Made by a program: the position numbers and the translations under genes
Assembly: GCA_937858455.1 (NCBI GenBank)
Contig: CALLYN010000567.1
Coordinates: forward strand, 1-5,100
Source of the DNA: an uncultured Kouleothrix sp.
GTDB lineage: Bacteria > Chloroflexota > Chloroflexia > Chloroflexales > Roseiflexaceae
Length of the DNA: 5,100 nt
Direction: 5' to 3'
Notes under the pieces: generated by a model
What the model was told of the DNA's origin: nothing
The model's database searches: none
What the model saw: the letters and a program-made list of their open reading frames with translations, nothing else
In this document: positions 1-5,100 of the stretch, one piece after another
Position numbering within the stretch: the first letter of the stretch is position 1
How the letters are laid out: every line of letters begins with the position of its first letter

Positions 1-1
1 C

Positions 2-541
2 GACTGGTCGGAGACGCGGCCCGAGTGGGGGCTGGCGCGCAACGCAGCGTTTATCGCGGCGCCGCGCGCGCGCACCCGCGGCGTCGACCTGCAAGGGCGC
101 GCTTTTCTGCACGAATACGACTGGAGCAGCGACCACGACGGCTCGATCCTCACGCTGATCCTGAGCGCGCCGATGGTGGTGGCCTCGTGGATCAACTGGC
201 AGTACTTCGCCTCGACCGTCGACAACCGGGTATTCGGCTGTGGCAGCAAGGCGCTGCACAACCGCATCGGCGAGCTAGGCGTGGTGCTGGGGAATGGCGG
301 CGACCTGCGCACCGGCCTGGCGGCTCAGTCGGTCTACGCGCCCGACGGCAGCTGGTATCACGAGCCGCTGCGGCTGCACGTGATCGTCGAGGCGCCGTGC
401 GCGCGGATCGAGCGCGTGCTCGAGGAGCAGCCGCGCGTACGCGCGCTGTTCGAAAACGGCTGGGTGCGCTTGTTCGCGCTCGACCCCGCGCGGCCGGGCG
501 CGCGGCGCTGGATGCCGTGGGGCGGCTGGGCTACTGCGTAG
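2..541 (+). CDS. dabA: DabA C-terminus (UPF0753/DUF2309), inorganic carbon transporter subunit; 5' end outside window
   Basis: The last 179 codons of a DabA-family protein; the frame is open to the left edge. In characterised members DabA is a zinc-containing, beta-carbonic-anhydrase-like cytoplasmic subunit that works with the membrane protein DabB to accumulate dissolved inorganic carbon. The family's C-terminal signature is clear: [16 protein letters not shown] near the start of the fragment, [10 protein letters not shown], then [42 protein letters not shown] and [12 protein letters not shown]. The catalytic zinc ligands lie further upstream in the family and cannot be checked here. The partner gene dabB is not visible; in known systems it often lies next to dabA, so it may be to the left. 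The stop TAG (539-541) lies inside the 3' end of the convergent ATPase gene, with no room for a terminator between them. The family call is firm. The transport role is inferred from homologues. Confidence 0.93.
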   Translation, partial: DWSETRPEWGLARNAAFIAAPRARTRGVDLQGRAFLHEYDWSSDHDGSILTLILSAPMVVASWINWQYFASTVDNRVFGCGSKALHNRIGELGVVLGNGGDLRTGLAAQSVYAPDGSWYHEPLRLHVIVEAPCARIERVLEEQPRVRALFENGWVRLFALDPARPGARRWMPWGGWATA

Positions 542-3128
542 AATCGGGCCGGTAGCGCAGCAGCCGCATGCCATTCGCGATCACAATCAGCGCCGCGCCG
601 GTGTCGGCGAACACCGCCATCCACAGCGTCGCGGCGCCGAGGAGCGTAGCTCCCAGAAACACGGCCTTCACCGCCAGCGCGAACACCACATTTTGCATAA
701 TCACACGCCGCGCCGCGCGGCTCAGGCCGATCGCGAATGGCAGCTTGCCAAGGTCATCCGACATAAGCGTCACGTCGGCTGTTTCGAGCGCGGCATCGCT
801 GCCGGCCGCGCCCATCGCGATGCCCACAGTAGCGCGCGCCAGCGCCGGCGCGTCGTTCACGCCGTCGCCGACCATCGCGACGCTGCCGTAGCGCGCGGCC
901 AGCTCGCCGATCGCCGCCAGCTTCTGCTCGGGCAGCAGCCCGGCGCGCGCCTCGTCAACCACAACCTCATCCGCGACACGCGCGGCGACTGCGGCGGCGT
1001 CGCCGGTGAGCATGCCAATGTGCGCGATGCCCTGGCGCCTGAGCGCCGCAACCGCCGCCCGGCTCTCGGGCCGGGCCTGGTCGGCAGCGGCCAGCACCCC
1101 CAGAAACGCGCCGTCGTAGCACACCAGCATGGCGGTGCGGCCGGAGCGCTCCAGCTCGGCGTAGCGCGCGTCGAGCTCGGCCGGGATCAGCTGGCCGCCA
1201 AACAGCGCCCGGTTGCCGACAAGCGCGGCCCGCCCTTCCACCAGCGCGCTCGCGCCGCGCCCACCAGACATCTGGTGGCCAGAAGCGGCCGGGATCGCCA
1301 GGCCACGCGCCTCGGCCGCAGCGACGATCGCCCGTGCCAGCGGGTGCGTCGAGCGGCGCTCGACGGCCGCGGCAAGCGATAGCATTGCCGATTGCAGGTT
1401 GTAGATCGCCGATTCGTCGCGGTGCTCCACGAGCCGCAGGCTGCCACCCTCGATTGGGTCAACATCCGTCACCACCGGCTTGCCCGCCGTCAGCGTGCCG
1501 GTCTTATCGAACGCGATCGCGCGCAACCTGCCGGCTGCCTCGAGCGACGCGCCGCCCTTGAACAGCACGCCGGCGCGCGCCGCAGCGCTGATTGCACTGA
1601 CAATGCTCACCGGCGTCGAGATCACCAGCGCGCACGGGCAGGCGATCACCAGCAGCACCAGCGCGCGGTAGAACCACAGCGCCCACGCGCCGCCGGCCAG
1701 CAGCGGCGGCAGCAGCGCCACCAGCACCGCCAGCACAATCACCGCCGGGGTGTAGCGGCGCGCGAACACGTCGACAAAGCGCTGCGCGCGCGATTTCTGC
1801 GACTGCGCCTCTTCGACCAGGTGGATGATCCGCGCCAGCGTCGAGTCGTTCGCCACGCGCGTCACGCGGGCCTCAAGCGCGCCGGCGCCGTTGATGCTGC
1901 CGGCGTACAGCTCGGCGCCGGCACTCTTCTCCACCGGCATGCTCTCGCCGGTGATCGGCGCCTGGTTCACGGCGCTCGTGCCGGCCAGCACCACTGCGTC
2001 GAGCGGCACCCGGTCGCCCGGGCGGATCGCAATCGTCTCGCCGACGCGAACCTGGCCGATCGGCACGCGCACCTCGTCGAAAGAGCCGCGAAGCTCGGCT
2101 TGCGAGCCTGGCGTAGGATGCTGGTGATCTTGAGCATCGGCGGGCCTGGCGCTCGGCCGCAGCACCAGCGCGGTAGCCGGCGCAAGCTGCATGAGCTGGC
2201 GTATCGAGCGGCGCGCTCGATCCATGGTGTAGCCTTCGAGCGCGTTACCAAGCGCAAACAGAAACACCACCGTCGCGCCCTCGGCGTACTCGCCAATCGC
2301 CAGCGCCCCCAGCGCCGCAATCGTCATCAGCAGGTTGATGTCGAAGCTGCGAGTGGCGATCAGCGCGGCCCAGCCGGCGCGCGCCACCAGCGCCCCGCCG
2401 GCCAGCGTCGCGGCAACGTAAAGCCCGGCAGAAACACCGGCCGGCATACCCAGCAGCCCGCCAAGCCAGGCCACTGCGATCAGCGCACCGCTGGCCAGTG
2501 TCAGCACGTCGCGCGGGCGCTGCTGAACAAACGCGCGCAGGCCCGGCAGCATGCGGCGCGCGCGATCCTCGGCGGCCGGCGCCTGAGCGTGATCGTGCAC
2601 GTGGCCGTCGTGATCCGCATCGTCGTGCGCACAGTCGCACGCGCCAGGCGCGCATGTTTCGCCCACCAGCGCGGGCGCAGCAGCGAGCGCATCGGGGGCC
2701 TGCAGGCGGTAGCCCAGTCGCTGCGCCAGCGCGCGCACTGCCTCGACCGACGTCATCTCGCGGTCGTACTCCAGCCGCAGCCGCGCCGCGGCGAAGTTCA
2801 CGCTCGCATAGTGAACGCCGGCAAGCCGCTCGACCGCGCGCTCAAATGTGCGCGCGCAGTCGGCGCAGTCCATCCCTTCAACCGCGAACACTGGGTGATC
2901 GTAGCGCGCGGCGATGCGCTGGCCTTCGGCCAGTGCCAGCCGCTCGGCCGCGCCCGCACCGGCCAGGCCCGGCTCGACTTCGAGCACCAGCTGCGCGCCA
3001 TCGAGCCGCGCCACCGCCACGCCGGCGCAGGCACGCAGCGCCGCCGCCAGATGCTCGGCGCAGCAATCGCAATCGGCGCTCTGCGGCAAAATGCTCGGTC
3101 GCGCCAGTGTCACTGTTTGAAGAGTCAT
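531..3128 (-). CDS. zntA: Heavy-metal P1B-2-type ATPase (Zn2+/Cd2+/Pb2+ exporter)
   Basis: A complete 865-residue inner-membrane pump that uses ATP to export soft divalent metals. Order of parts: a degenerate HMA-like domain (about 15-54, CDCC at 20-23 in place of GMxCxxC); a proper HMA domain (79-145, GMDCADC at 85-91); a Cys/Asp/His-rich linker (159-180); early membrane helices (about 207-297); an A-domain with TGES at 393-396; the transmembrane CPC at 497-499; the phosphorylated D541 in DKTGTLT; the HP motif at 595-596; GDGVND at 754-759; and last helices with K821 and D842. That Lys/Asp pair marks subgroup P1B-2 rather than copper pumps. CPC-to-phospho-Asp (42) and Lys-to-Asp (21) spacings equal those I recall for E. 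coli ZntA. Two insertions are unusual: 325-352 in the A-domain and about 569-583 between the P-motif and HP. The ATG at 3128 follows AAAGGAG by 5 nt. A promoter with an ArsR-like operator lies about 315 nt upstream. Exact metal preference among Zn, Cd and Pb cannot be read from sequence. Confidence 0.96.
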   Translation of the reverse strand: MTLQTVTLARPSILPQSADCDCCAEHLAAALRACAGVAVARLDGAQLVLEVEPGLAGAGAAERLALAEGQRIAARYDHPVFAVEGMDCADCARTFERAVERLAGVHYASVNFAAARLRLEYDREMTSVEAVRALAQRLGYRLQAPDALAAAPALVGETCAPGACDCAHDDADHDGHVHDHAQAPAAEDRARRMLPGLRAFVQQRPRDVLTLASGALIAVAWLGGLLGMPAGVSAGLYVAATLAGGALVARAGWAALIATRSFDINLLMTIAALGALAIGEYAEGATVVFLFALGNALEGYTMDRARRSIRQLMQLAPATALVLRPSARPADAQDHQHPTPGSQAELRGSFDEVRVPIGQVRVGETIAIRPGDRVPLDAVVLAGTSAVNQAPITGESMPVEKSAGAELYAGSINGAGALEARVTRVANDSTLARIIHLVEEAQSQKSRAQRFVDVFARRYTPAVIVLAVLVALLPPLLAGGAWALWFYRALVLLVIACPCALVISTPVSIVSAISAAARAGVLFKGGASLEAAGRLRAIAFDKTGTLTAGKPVVTDVDPIEGGSLRLVEHRDESAIYNLQSAMLSLAAAVERRSTHPLARAIVAAAEARGLAIPAASGHQMSGGRGASALVEGRAALVGNRALFGGQLIPAELDARYAELERSGRTAMLVCYDGAFLGVLAAADQARPESRAAVAALRRQGIAHIGMLTGDAAAVAARVADEVVVDEARAGLLPEQKLAAIGELAARYGSVAMVGDGVNDAPALARATVGIAMGAAGSDAALETADVTLMSDDLGKLPFAIGLSRAARRVIMQNVVFALAVKAVFLGATLLGAATLWMAVFADTGAALIVIANGMRLLRYRPDSTQ
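1380..1414 (-). repeat. Degenerate heptamer tandem repeat inserted in the ATPase N-domain coding sequence
   Basis: Read on the minus strand from 1414 down, five consecutive 7-mers are AATCGGC, GATCTAC, AACCTGC, AATCGGC and AATGCTA. Two are identical and the rest are variants of AATCNGC. Because 21 bp equals 7 codons, the protein shows a short periodic stretch, SAIYNLQ then SAML (residues 573-583). The stretch lies between the DKTGTLT phosphorylation motif and the HP motif, where the spacing is about 15 residues longer than in ZntA (54 against 39 residues from memory). Short heptamer repeats that spread through genomes and stay open when they fall in genes are known from cyanobacteria and other phyla. 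That this is one of them is an inference. Confidence 0.6.
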
Positions 3129-3140
3129 GCGCGCTCCTTT
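3129..3140 (-). promoter_or_regulatory. Ribosome binding site of the metal ATPase
   Basis: On the minus strand AAAGGAG (3140-3134) sits 5 nt before the ATG at 3128-3126. This strong Shine-Dalgarno site fixes the start codon, and with it the N-terminal degenerate HMA-like domain as part of the protein. Confidence 0.85.
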
Positions 3141-3153
3141 GATCTGCTCGCCA

Positions 3154-3278
3154 TTCGCTTGATTACGTACACTTTGCTAGGGGTTTCGAGGCAGCTTCGC
3201 CGCCCCCAAATTTCTTATTATGTTGCACTACCTGGCTTCGCCACGTAGTGCAACATAATCTATACGTGATCAAGCGAA
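3154..3278. repeat. 125-bp nested palindromic element (MITE-like or structured leader RNA)
   Basis: The ends are inverted repeats of 16 bp matching at 15 positions: TTCGCTTGATTACGTA at 3154-3169 and TACGTGATCAAGCGAA at 3263-3278. Inside lie a weaker hairpin (about 3173-3210, using TTTG/CAAA, GGGG/CCCC and GGC/GCC pairings) and a perfect 15-bp hairpin (3217-3259). Short size, terminal inverted repeats, lack of a gene and internal foldback resemble a non-autonomous miniature element. No target-site duplication could be seen at the two edges. The element lies wholly within the predicted 5' leader of the ATPase transcript, so it could instead be a functional RNA structure. The inverted repeats are directly visible; the element class is inferred. 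Confidence 0.65.
3217..3259. repeat. Perfect 15-bp inverted repeat with extended hairpin
   Basis: ATTATGTTGCACTAC (3217-3231) is exactly complementary to GTAGTGCAACATAAT (3245-3259). The 13-nt centre continues the fold after one C-C mismatch, with TGGC pairing GCCA around a TTC loop. Neither strand has a T-tract after the stem, so it is not an intrinsic terminator. It could be a strong RNA hairpin in the ATPase leader or a dyad operator. I do not recognise the sequence as the site of a named regulator. Confidence 0.85.
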
Positions 3279-3297
3279 CAGCGTATTTTTCATCTTC

Positions 3298-3339
3298 CGT
3301 GTGCGGTTTTCCGTGCTCCGCGCGGAAGAATCGCACACG
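3298..3339. repeat. Second inverted repeat in the ATPase leader
   Basis: CGTGTGCG (3298-3305) pairs exactly with CGCACACG (3332-3339). After a short internal loop, TTCCG (3309-3313) pairs with CGGAA (3323-3327), leaving a 9-nt GC-rich loop. No T-run follows on either strand. It starts 20 bp beyond the 3154-3278 element and may belong to the same composite repeat. Confidence 0.6.
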
Positions 3340-3415
3340 ATACGGAGCATAGTACTGCTCTGCCGAAGGCAAATGCGCCAACTGCGTAAGTCATAATACT
3401 GATTTCAAACAGCTT

Positions 3416-3433
3416 CTCAATATATCAATTGAG
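3416..3433. repeat. Short dyad CTCAAT-N6-ATTGAG just inside the transcript start
   Basis: CTCAAT (3416-3421) and ATTGAG (3428-3433) are perfectly complementary around a 6-bp AT-rich centre. It overlaps the right-hand end of the ArsR-like dyad, so the two could be alternative or tandem protein-binding sites. A 6-bp dyad in AT-rich sequence can arise by chance. Confidence 0.3.
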
Positions 3434-3444
3434 CAAGTGTTCAA
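3429..3444 (-). promoter_or_regulatory. Candidate ArsR/SmtB-family operator over the ATPase transcription start
   Basis: On the minus strand TTGAACACTTGCTCAA forms an imperfect dyad: TTGAnCA, 2 bp, TGnTCAA, with one mismatch between the half sites. It resembles the TGAACA-type half sites bound by metal-sensing ArsR/SmtB repressors such as SmtB, NmtR and BxmR, which often sit on the -10 region or start point of zinc and cadmium efflux genes. Here it begins 5 bp after the -10 hexamer and covers the expected +1. No ArsR gene is in the window, so the repressor would act from elsewhere. The dyad is seen; the protein family is inferred. Confidence 0.5.
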
Positions 3445-3448
3445 GTGT

Positions 3449-3477
3449 ATTATACGCCAGAGCCAGCGGCGCGTCAA
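3449..3477 (-). promoter_or_regulatory. Near-consensus sigma70 promoter driving the metal ATPase
   Basis: On the minus strand TTGACG (3477-3472) and TATAAT (3454-3449) are separated by exactly 17 bp, a one-mismatch match to the housekeeping promoter. Transcription should begin near 3442 and run through a leader of about 315 nt to the ATPase ATG at 3128. So strong a core promoter with a dyad over its start point fits a gene held off by a repressor. Confidence 0.8.
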
Positions 3478-3509
3478 CGCAACCATCCTTTCGCCCACAA
3501 ACACGCGGC

Positions 3510-3542
3510 AAAAGAAATTCGGGGGCAGCATTGCTACCCCCG
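3510..3542 (-). terminator. Intrinsic terminator of the zinc-ribbon/FHA/small-protein operon
   Basis: A GC-rich hairpin at 3520-3542 pairs CGGGGG with CCCCCG, then AGC with GCT after one mismatch, with a loop of about 3 nt. On the minus strand the stem is followed by AATTTCTTTT (3519-3510). It lies about 85 nt beyond the stop codon of the small gene at 3626, and about 33 bp before the ATPase -35 hexamer. It would therefore isolate the ATPase promoter from read-through. The plus strand has no T-tract after the stem. Confidence 0.75.
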
Positions 3543-3607
3543 AGCTCAGGTAAGTATGAGTTGATGCCAAAAGGATTTACGCAGTTGCGCTCTTCGGCTT
3601 CCTCAAG

Positions 3608-3647
3608 CGACGAGCTGACGCCAGGCTAGCCAGGCGTCAGCTCGTCG
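3608..3647. repeat. Perfect 15-bp inverted repeat spanning the stop codon of the small gene
   Basis: CGACGAGCTGACGCC (3608-3622) is the exact complement of GGCGTCAGCTCGTCG (3633-3647). GGC/GCC pair again inside after an A-A mismatch. The stop codon TAG of the minus-strand gene (3628-3626) sits in the loop. No U-tract follows, so it is not a classical terminator, but the mRNA hairpin could protect the 3' end or assist the terminator about 65 nt downstream. Confidence 0.8.
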
Positions 3648-3880
3648 GCCGGGTCGATCTCGTCCTCGGCGTCGCTCACATAGCGCTTGCGCGGAAGCAT
3701 CGGCTGGCGCTCGGGCGTATCGGCTGGCGGCGGTGTGAGTGGCTGAACATCCTGCTCGGTGGCGCCAAGCTGATCGGCAGGGCTGGCACCACCAGCCTGG
3801 CCGCGCTTGGAGCGCTCATCCGCCAAGCCAGCGTCCTTCGGCGGCTTACCCGAGAGCTTCTGTTTCCGCTTCTGCTTCAC
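3626..3880 (-). CDS. Hypothetical small hydrophilic protein, 84 aa, probably disordered
   Basis: I do not recognise this protein. The frame is open further upstream, but the GTG at 3880 follows GGAGGAG (3890-3884) closely and lies 58 bp after the FHA gene's stop, so it is the best start. The product begins with a strongly basic stretch (KQKRKQKLSGK near residues 2-12), passes through a Gly/Ala/Ser/Gln-rich centre and a Pro-rich segment (PLTPPPADTP), and ends acidic (SDAEDEIDPADELTPG). It has no Cys, no membrane segment and no secretion signal, and looks intrinsically disordered with a charge gradient from basic to acidic. It is third in a tight minus-strand series after the zinc-ribbon and FHA genes and before a terminator, which supports it being transcribed. 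A role with the FHA protein is only a guess from position. It could be a spurious frame, but the strong ribosome binding site argues against that. Confidence 0.6.
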   Translation of the reverse strand: MKQKRKQKLSGKPPKDAGLADERSKRGQAGGASPADQLGATEQDVQPLTPPPADTPERQPMLPRKRYVSDAEDEIDPADELTPG

Positions 3881-3883
3881 AAG

Positions 3884-3890
3884 CTCCTCC
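3884..3890 (-). promoter_or_regulatory. Ribosome binding site that sets the GTG start of the small gene
   Basis: On the minus strand GGAGGAG is followed by CTT and then GTG (3880-3878). It favours this GTG over the upstream in-frame TTG at 3976, which lies inside the FHA gene and has no comparable site. Confidence 0.7.
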
Positions 3891-3938
3891 GTTCTACAAA
3901 TCGCATTCTGGCGAAGCAGAGCAACTTTGATGCCGCGC

Positions 3939-4808
3939 TCAGCCGCGCTCAAGAAACTCGAGCCGGGTTTCGCCAAGCTGGATCTGCTCGCCGCCGTGGA
4001 GCGGCAGCGCCGCGCCTGGCGCCACTACCTGCCCGCCGATCAGCGCGCCTTGCTCGGCGCCAGGCAGCACTTCAAGAGCGAAGCCAGCGCCACTGCGCCG
4101 CACCAGCGCGTGGCGCCAGGCCAGCGAGCGGTCGGGCAGGTACACATCACAGCCATCGTCGCGGCCAATCGTGGCGGTGTCGGTCACCTCGCGCACCAGC
4201 CCAGCCTGCTCGCCGCTGAGCACGCGCAGCTCGCCGCGGGCGAGCACCTGGCGCGCCAGCGGGATGAGCGCGCCAATGCAGGCGCCCAGCACGATCAGGC
4301 CAACCGCGCCAACGACGATTTGGGCGCGATCGCTGCGCGCCAGAAACGCCTGCGTCAGCAGCTCGTACAGCGCGCCGCCGGTAAGGCCGCCGACCAGCCC
4401 GCCCAGCCCGCCATAGAGCGCGCGGTTGAGCCGCCGGCGCACCAGCAGATCGCTCAGCCCGATCAGCCCGCCCAGCGCCATCCAGCCCAGCGTGCGCCCC
4501 AGCAGCCCGCCGCCGATCGCCAGAAACCCGGCCTCGGCCAGCAGCAGCCCGGCCAGCCCTGCCAGCCCACCCGTCAGCGCGCCGGCGAGCCCGTCGCGTA
4601 GCGCCCGTCCGGCGCTGCGCTTGACAATCGCGCCGTCGGTGGCGGCCAGGCAGCCGCCAATGCACGCGCCCAGCCCCAGGCCCACCAGCGGGTACGCCAG
4701 CCACACATTCCACGCGCCAGTCGGCAGGCTACCCATGAGCCACCAGCCCGCCAGGCCGCCCAGCGCGCCCAACACGGCGGTATAGTAGATCTGCATGGTT
4801 TTGTTCAT
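3939..4808 (-). CDS. Polytopic membrane protein with degenerate C-terminal FHA domain
   Basis: A 289-residue protein. The first 190 residues are Gly/Ala/Leu-rich membrane segments, roughly 8-27, 34-55, 72-98, 100-120, 130-153 and 162-185, with many small-residue GxxxG-like spacings and a basic loop LVRRRLNRALY. Residues 193-287 form an FHA fold: ELRVLSGEQAG, then IGRDDGCDVYLPD with the GR pair at 215-216, SLAWRHALV, and QIQLGETRLEF at the end. FHA domains normally bind phosphothreonine peptides, often from Ser/Thr kinases. Here the usual SRRH serine appears as Ala230, and the NGT/NG loop reads EQGALIGG, so phosphopeptide binding may be weakened or lost. The ATG at 4808 follows GGAG by 5 nt. 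The same frame is open upstream into the zinc-ribbon gene, but that part is a shadow. The gene starts 28 bp after the zinc-ribbon stop, so they are probably cotranscribed. The membrane topology (about six helices) is estimated by eye. Confidence 0.88.
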   Translation of the reverse strand: MNKTMQIYYTAVLGALGGLAGWWLMGSLPTGAWNVWLAYPLVGLGLGACIGGCLAATDGAIVKRSAGRALRDGLAGALTGGLAGLAGLLLAEAGFLAIGGGLLGRTLGWMALGGLIGLSDLLVRRRLNRALYGGLGGLVGGLTGGALYELLTQAFLARSDRAQIVVGAVGLIVLGACIGALIPLARQVLARGELRVLSGEQAGLVREVTDTATIGRDDGCDVYLPDRSLAWRHALVRRSGAGFALEVLPGAEQGALIGGQVVAPGAALPLHGGEQIQLGETRLEFLERG

Positions 4809-4818
4809 GGCTGCTCCG
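4809..4818 (-). promoter_or_regulatory. Ribosome binding site of the FHA membrane protein gene
   Basis: On the minus strand CGGAG (4818-4814) lies 5 nt before the ATG at 4808. It selects this start over the second in-frame ATG four codons later, and over any extension into the preceding gene. Confidence 0.7.
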
Positions 4819-4836
4819 AATAATACAGGTGGCCAG

Positions 4837-5100
4837 TTACAAGTTGGCGGGATGCAAGCTGGTAGGTTTGGTGGCGCCGCAGCCTGCGCAGAAATTCGCG
4901 CCGGCGCGCATCGGGCGGCCGCATTGGTCGCAGAAGCTGCGCGTCGCCACAGCCGGCTCAGGCATTTGCGCCGCGCCGCACTCGGCGCAGAAGCGCGCCC
5001 CCACGCGCAGCAGCGGCGCGTCGCAGCTGCTGCAGTGCGGCAGATCTGGCGGCAGCACCACGATCGACGGAAGCGCTGCGCCCGCACGCACAGGCGCGGC
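4837..5100 (-). CDS. Double zinc-ribbon protein, C-terminal part; 5' end outside window
   Basis: The frame is open to the right edge, so at least 87 C-terminal residues are seen and the true start is probably outside; a GTG at 5091 is possible but has no clear support. Two consecutive rubredoxin-like zinc knuckles are visible. The first has CSSC, 11 residues, then CAEC; the second has CDQC, 10 residues, then CAGC. A short linker (AAQMPEPAVATRS) joins them. Each set of four cysteines should bind one structural zinc, as in the DZANK/zinc_ribbon families. Such ribbons often sit at one end of bacterial proteins with FHA, VWA or membrane parts and mediate protein contacts. Because the rest is missing, the protein's function is unknown. 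It is followed after 28 bp by the FHA membrane gene, which suggests an operon. Confidence 0.85.
   Translation of the reverse strand, partial: AAPVRAGAALPSIVVLPPDLPHCSSCDAPLLRVGARFCAECGAAQMPEPAVATRSFCDQCGRPMRAGANFCAGCGATKPTSLHPANL

Larger units (their letters stand above)
3129..3625. other. 497-bp gene-free regulatory stretch upstream of the metal ATPase
   Basis: No credible gene lies here. The stretch is visibly more AT-rich than its flanks over roughly 3205-3460. From the ATPase side outwards it holds the ATPase ribosome binding site, a 125-bp nested palindromic element (3154-3278), a second inverted repeat (3298-3339), an ArsR/SmtB-like operator and sigma70 promoter (3429-3477, minus strand), an intrinsic terminator for the upstream minus-strand genes (3510-3542), and part of a perfect 15-bp inverted repeat around the stop codon at 3626. 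The piece from 3543 to 3607 shows nothing I can name. Confidence 0.8.

Noticed and set aside
1392..3248. A 618-codon open frame on the plus strand opposite the metal ATPase
   Set aside because: It is antisense to a clear P-type ATPase. Its translation is Arg/Gln/His/Ala-rich with no domain, as expected for a shadow frame in GC-rich DNA with strong codon bias.
3217..3339. Intrinsic terminators at the two leader hairpins
   Set aside because: Neither stem is followed by a T-tract on either strand, and both lie inside the leader of the ATPase transcript.
3163..3381. A 72-codon minus-strand frame in the ATPase leader starting at TTG
   Set aside because: It has no ribosome binding site. Most of it runs across the palindromic element and the second hairpin, and its residues are explained by those inverted repeats.
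3429..3629. A 66-codon plus-strand frame between the promoter and the small gene
   Set aside because: It starts within the predicted operator, crosses the promoter and terminator, has no ribosome binding site, and only ends in DELTPG because of the palindrome at 3608-3647.
3881..3976. Longer form of the small protein starting at TTG 3976
   Set aside because: That start lies inside the FHA coding region without a ribosome binding site, whereas GGAGGAG precedes the GTG at 3880.
4809..5087. N-terminal extension of the FHA protein into the zinc-ribbon gene
   Set aside because: The extension is Arg/Cys/Ala-rich and overlaps real zinc-ribbon coding sequence in another frame. A Shine-Dalgarno site directly precedes the ATG at 4808.
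3129..5100. A zinc-homeostasis gene cluster joining the ATPase and the zinc-ribbon protein
   Set aside because: Zinc ribbons bind structural zinc and do not imply zinc transport or sensing. A terminator and a separate promoter divide the two units.
1..5100. CRISPR array, tRNA, rRNA, transposase or origin
   Set aside because: No regularly spaced direct repeats, no cloverleaf or rRNA-like sequence, no transposase motifs and no DnaA-box cluster were seen on reading both strands.

Overview
The window is GC-rich, apart from a more AT-rich intergenic stretch near 3130-3540. It reads as bacterial accessory or housekeeping DNA. Codon use is strongly G/C-ending, start codons are mixed, Shine-Dalgarno sites are good, and there is a zinc-ribbon/FHA gene pair and a DabA tail. 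This fits a member of the Chloroflexota (Roseiflexus/Kouleothrix-like). That assignment is an inference from style, not proven by any marker gene.

Layout: (1) 2-541, plus strand: the last 179 codons of dabA (UPF0753/DUF2309), the large cytoplasmic subunit of the DAB inorganic-carbon uptake system. (2) 531-3128, minus strand: a complete 865-residue P1B-2 heavy-metal ATPase (Zn/Cd/Pb exporter, ZntA/CadA type), convergent with dabA and overlapping its 3' end by 11 bp. (3) 3129-3625: a 497-bp gene-free stretch. It carries a near-consensus sigma70 promoter pointing at the ATPase, an ArsR/SmtB-like operator on its start point, a leader of about 315 nt containing a 125-bp nested palindromic element plus another hairpin, and an intrinsic terminator for the upstream minus-strand genes. 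(4) 3626-5100, minus strand: an apparent operon reading leftwards. It holds the 3' end of a double-zinc-ribbon protein, a 289-residue polytopic membrane protein with a C-terminal FHA domain, and an 84-residue, probably disordered protein of unknown function.

How it works together: the ATPase looks like a metal-inducible efflux unit whose repressor is encoded elsewhere. The zinc-ribbon/FHA/small-protein cluster is probably a separate transcription unit, ended by the terminator near 3510-3542. I see no new multi-gene system here. The most notable signals are the promoter-operator-leader architecture of the ATPase, the palindromic repeat inside that leader, a heptamer-repeat insertion inside the ATPase N-domain, and the degenerate FHA domain. 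No RNA genes, CRISPR arrays, transposase genes or attachment sites were seen.
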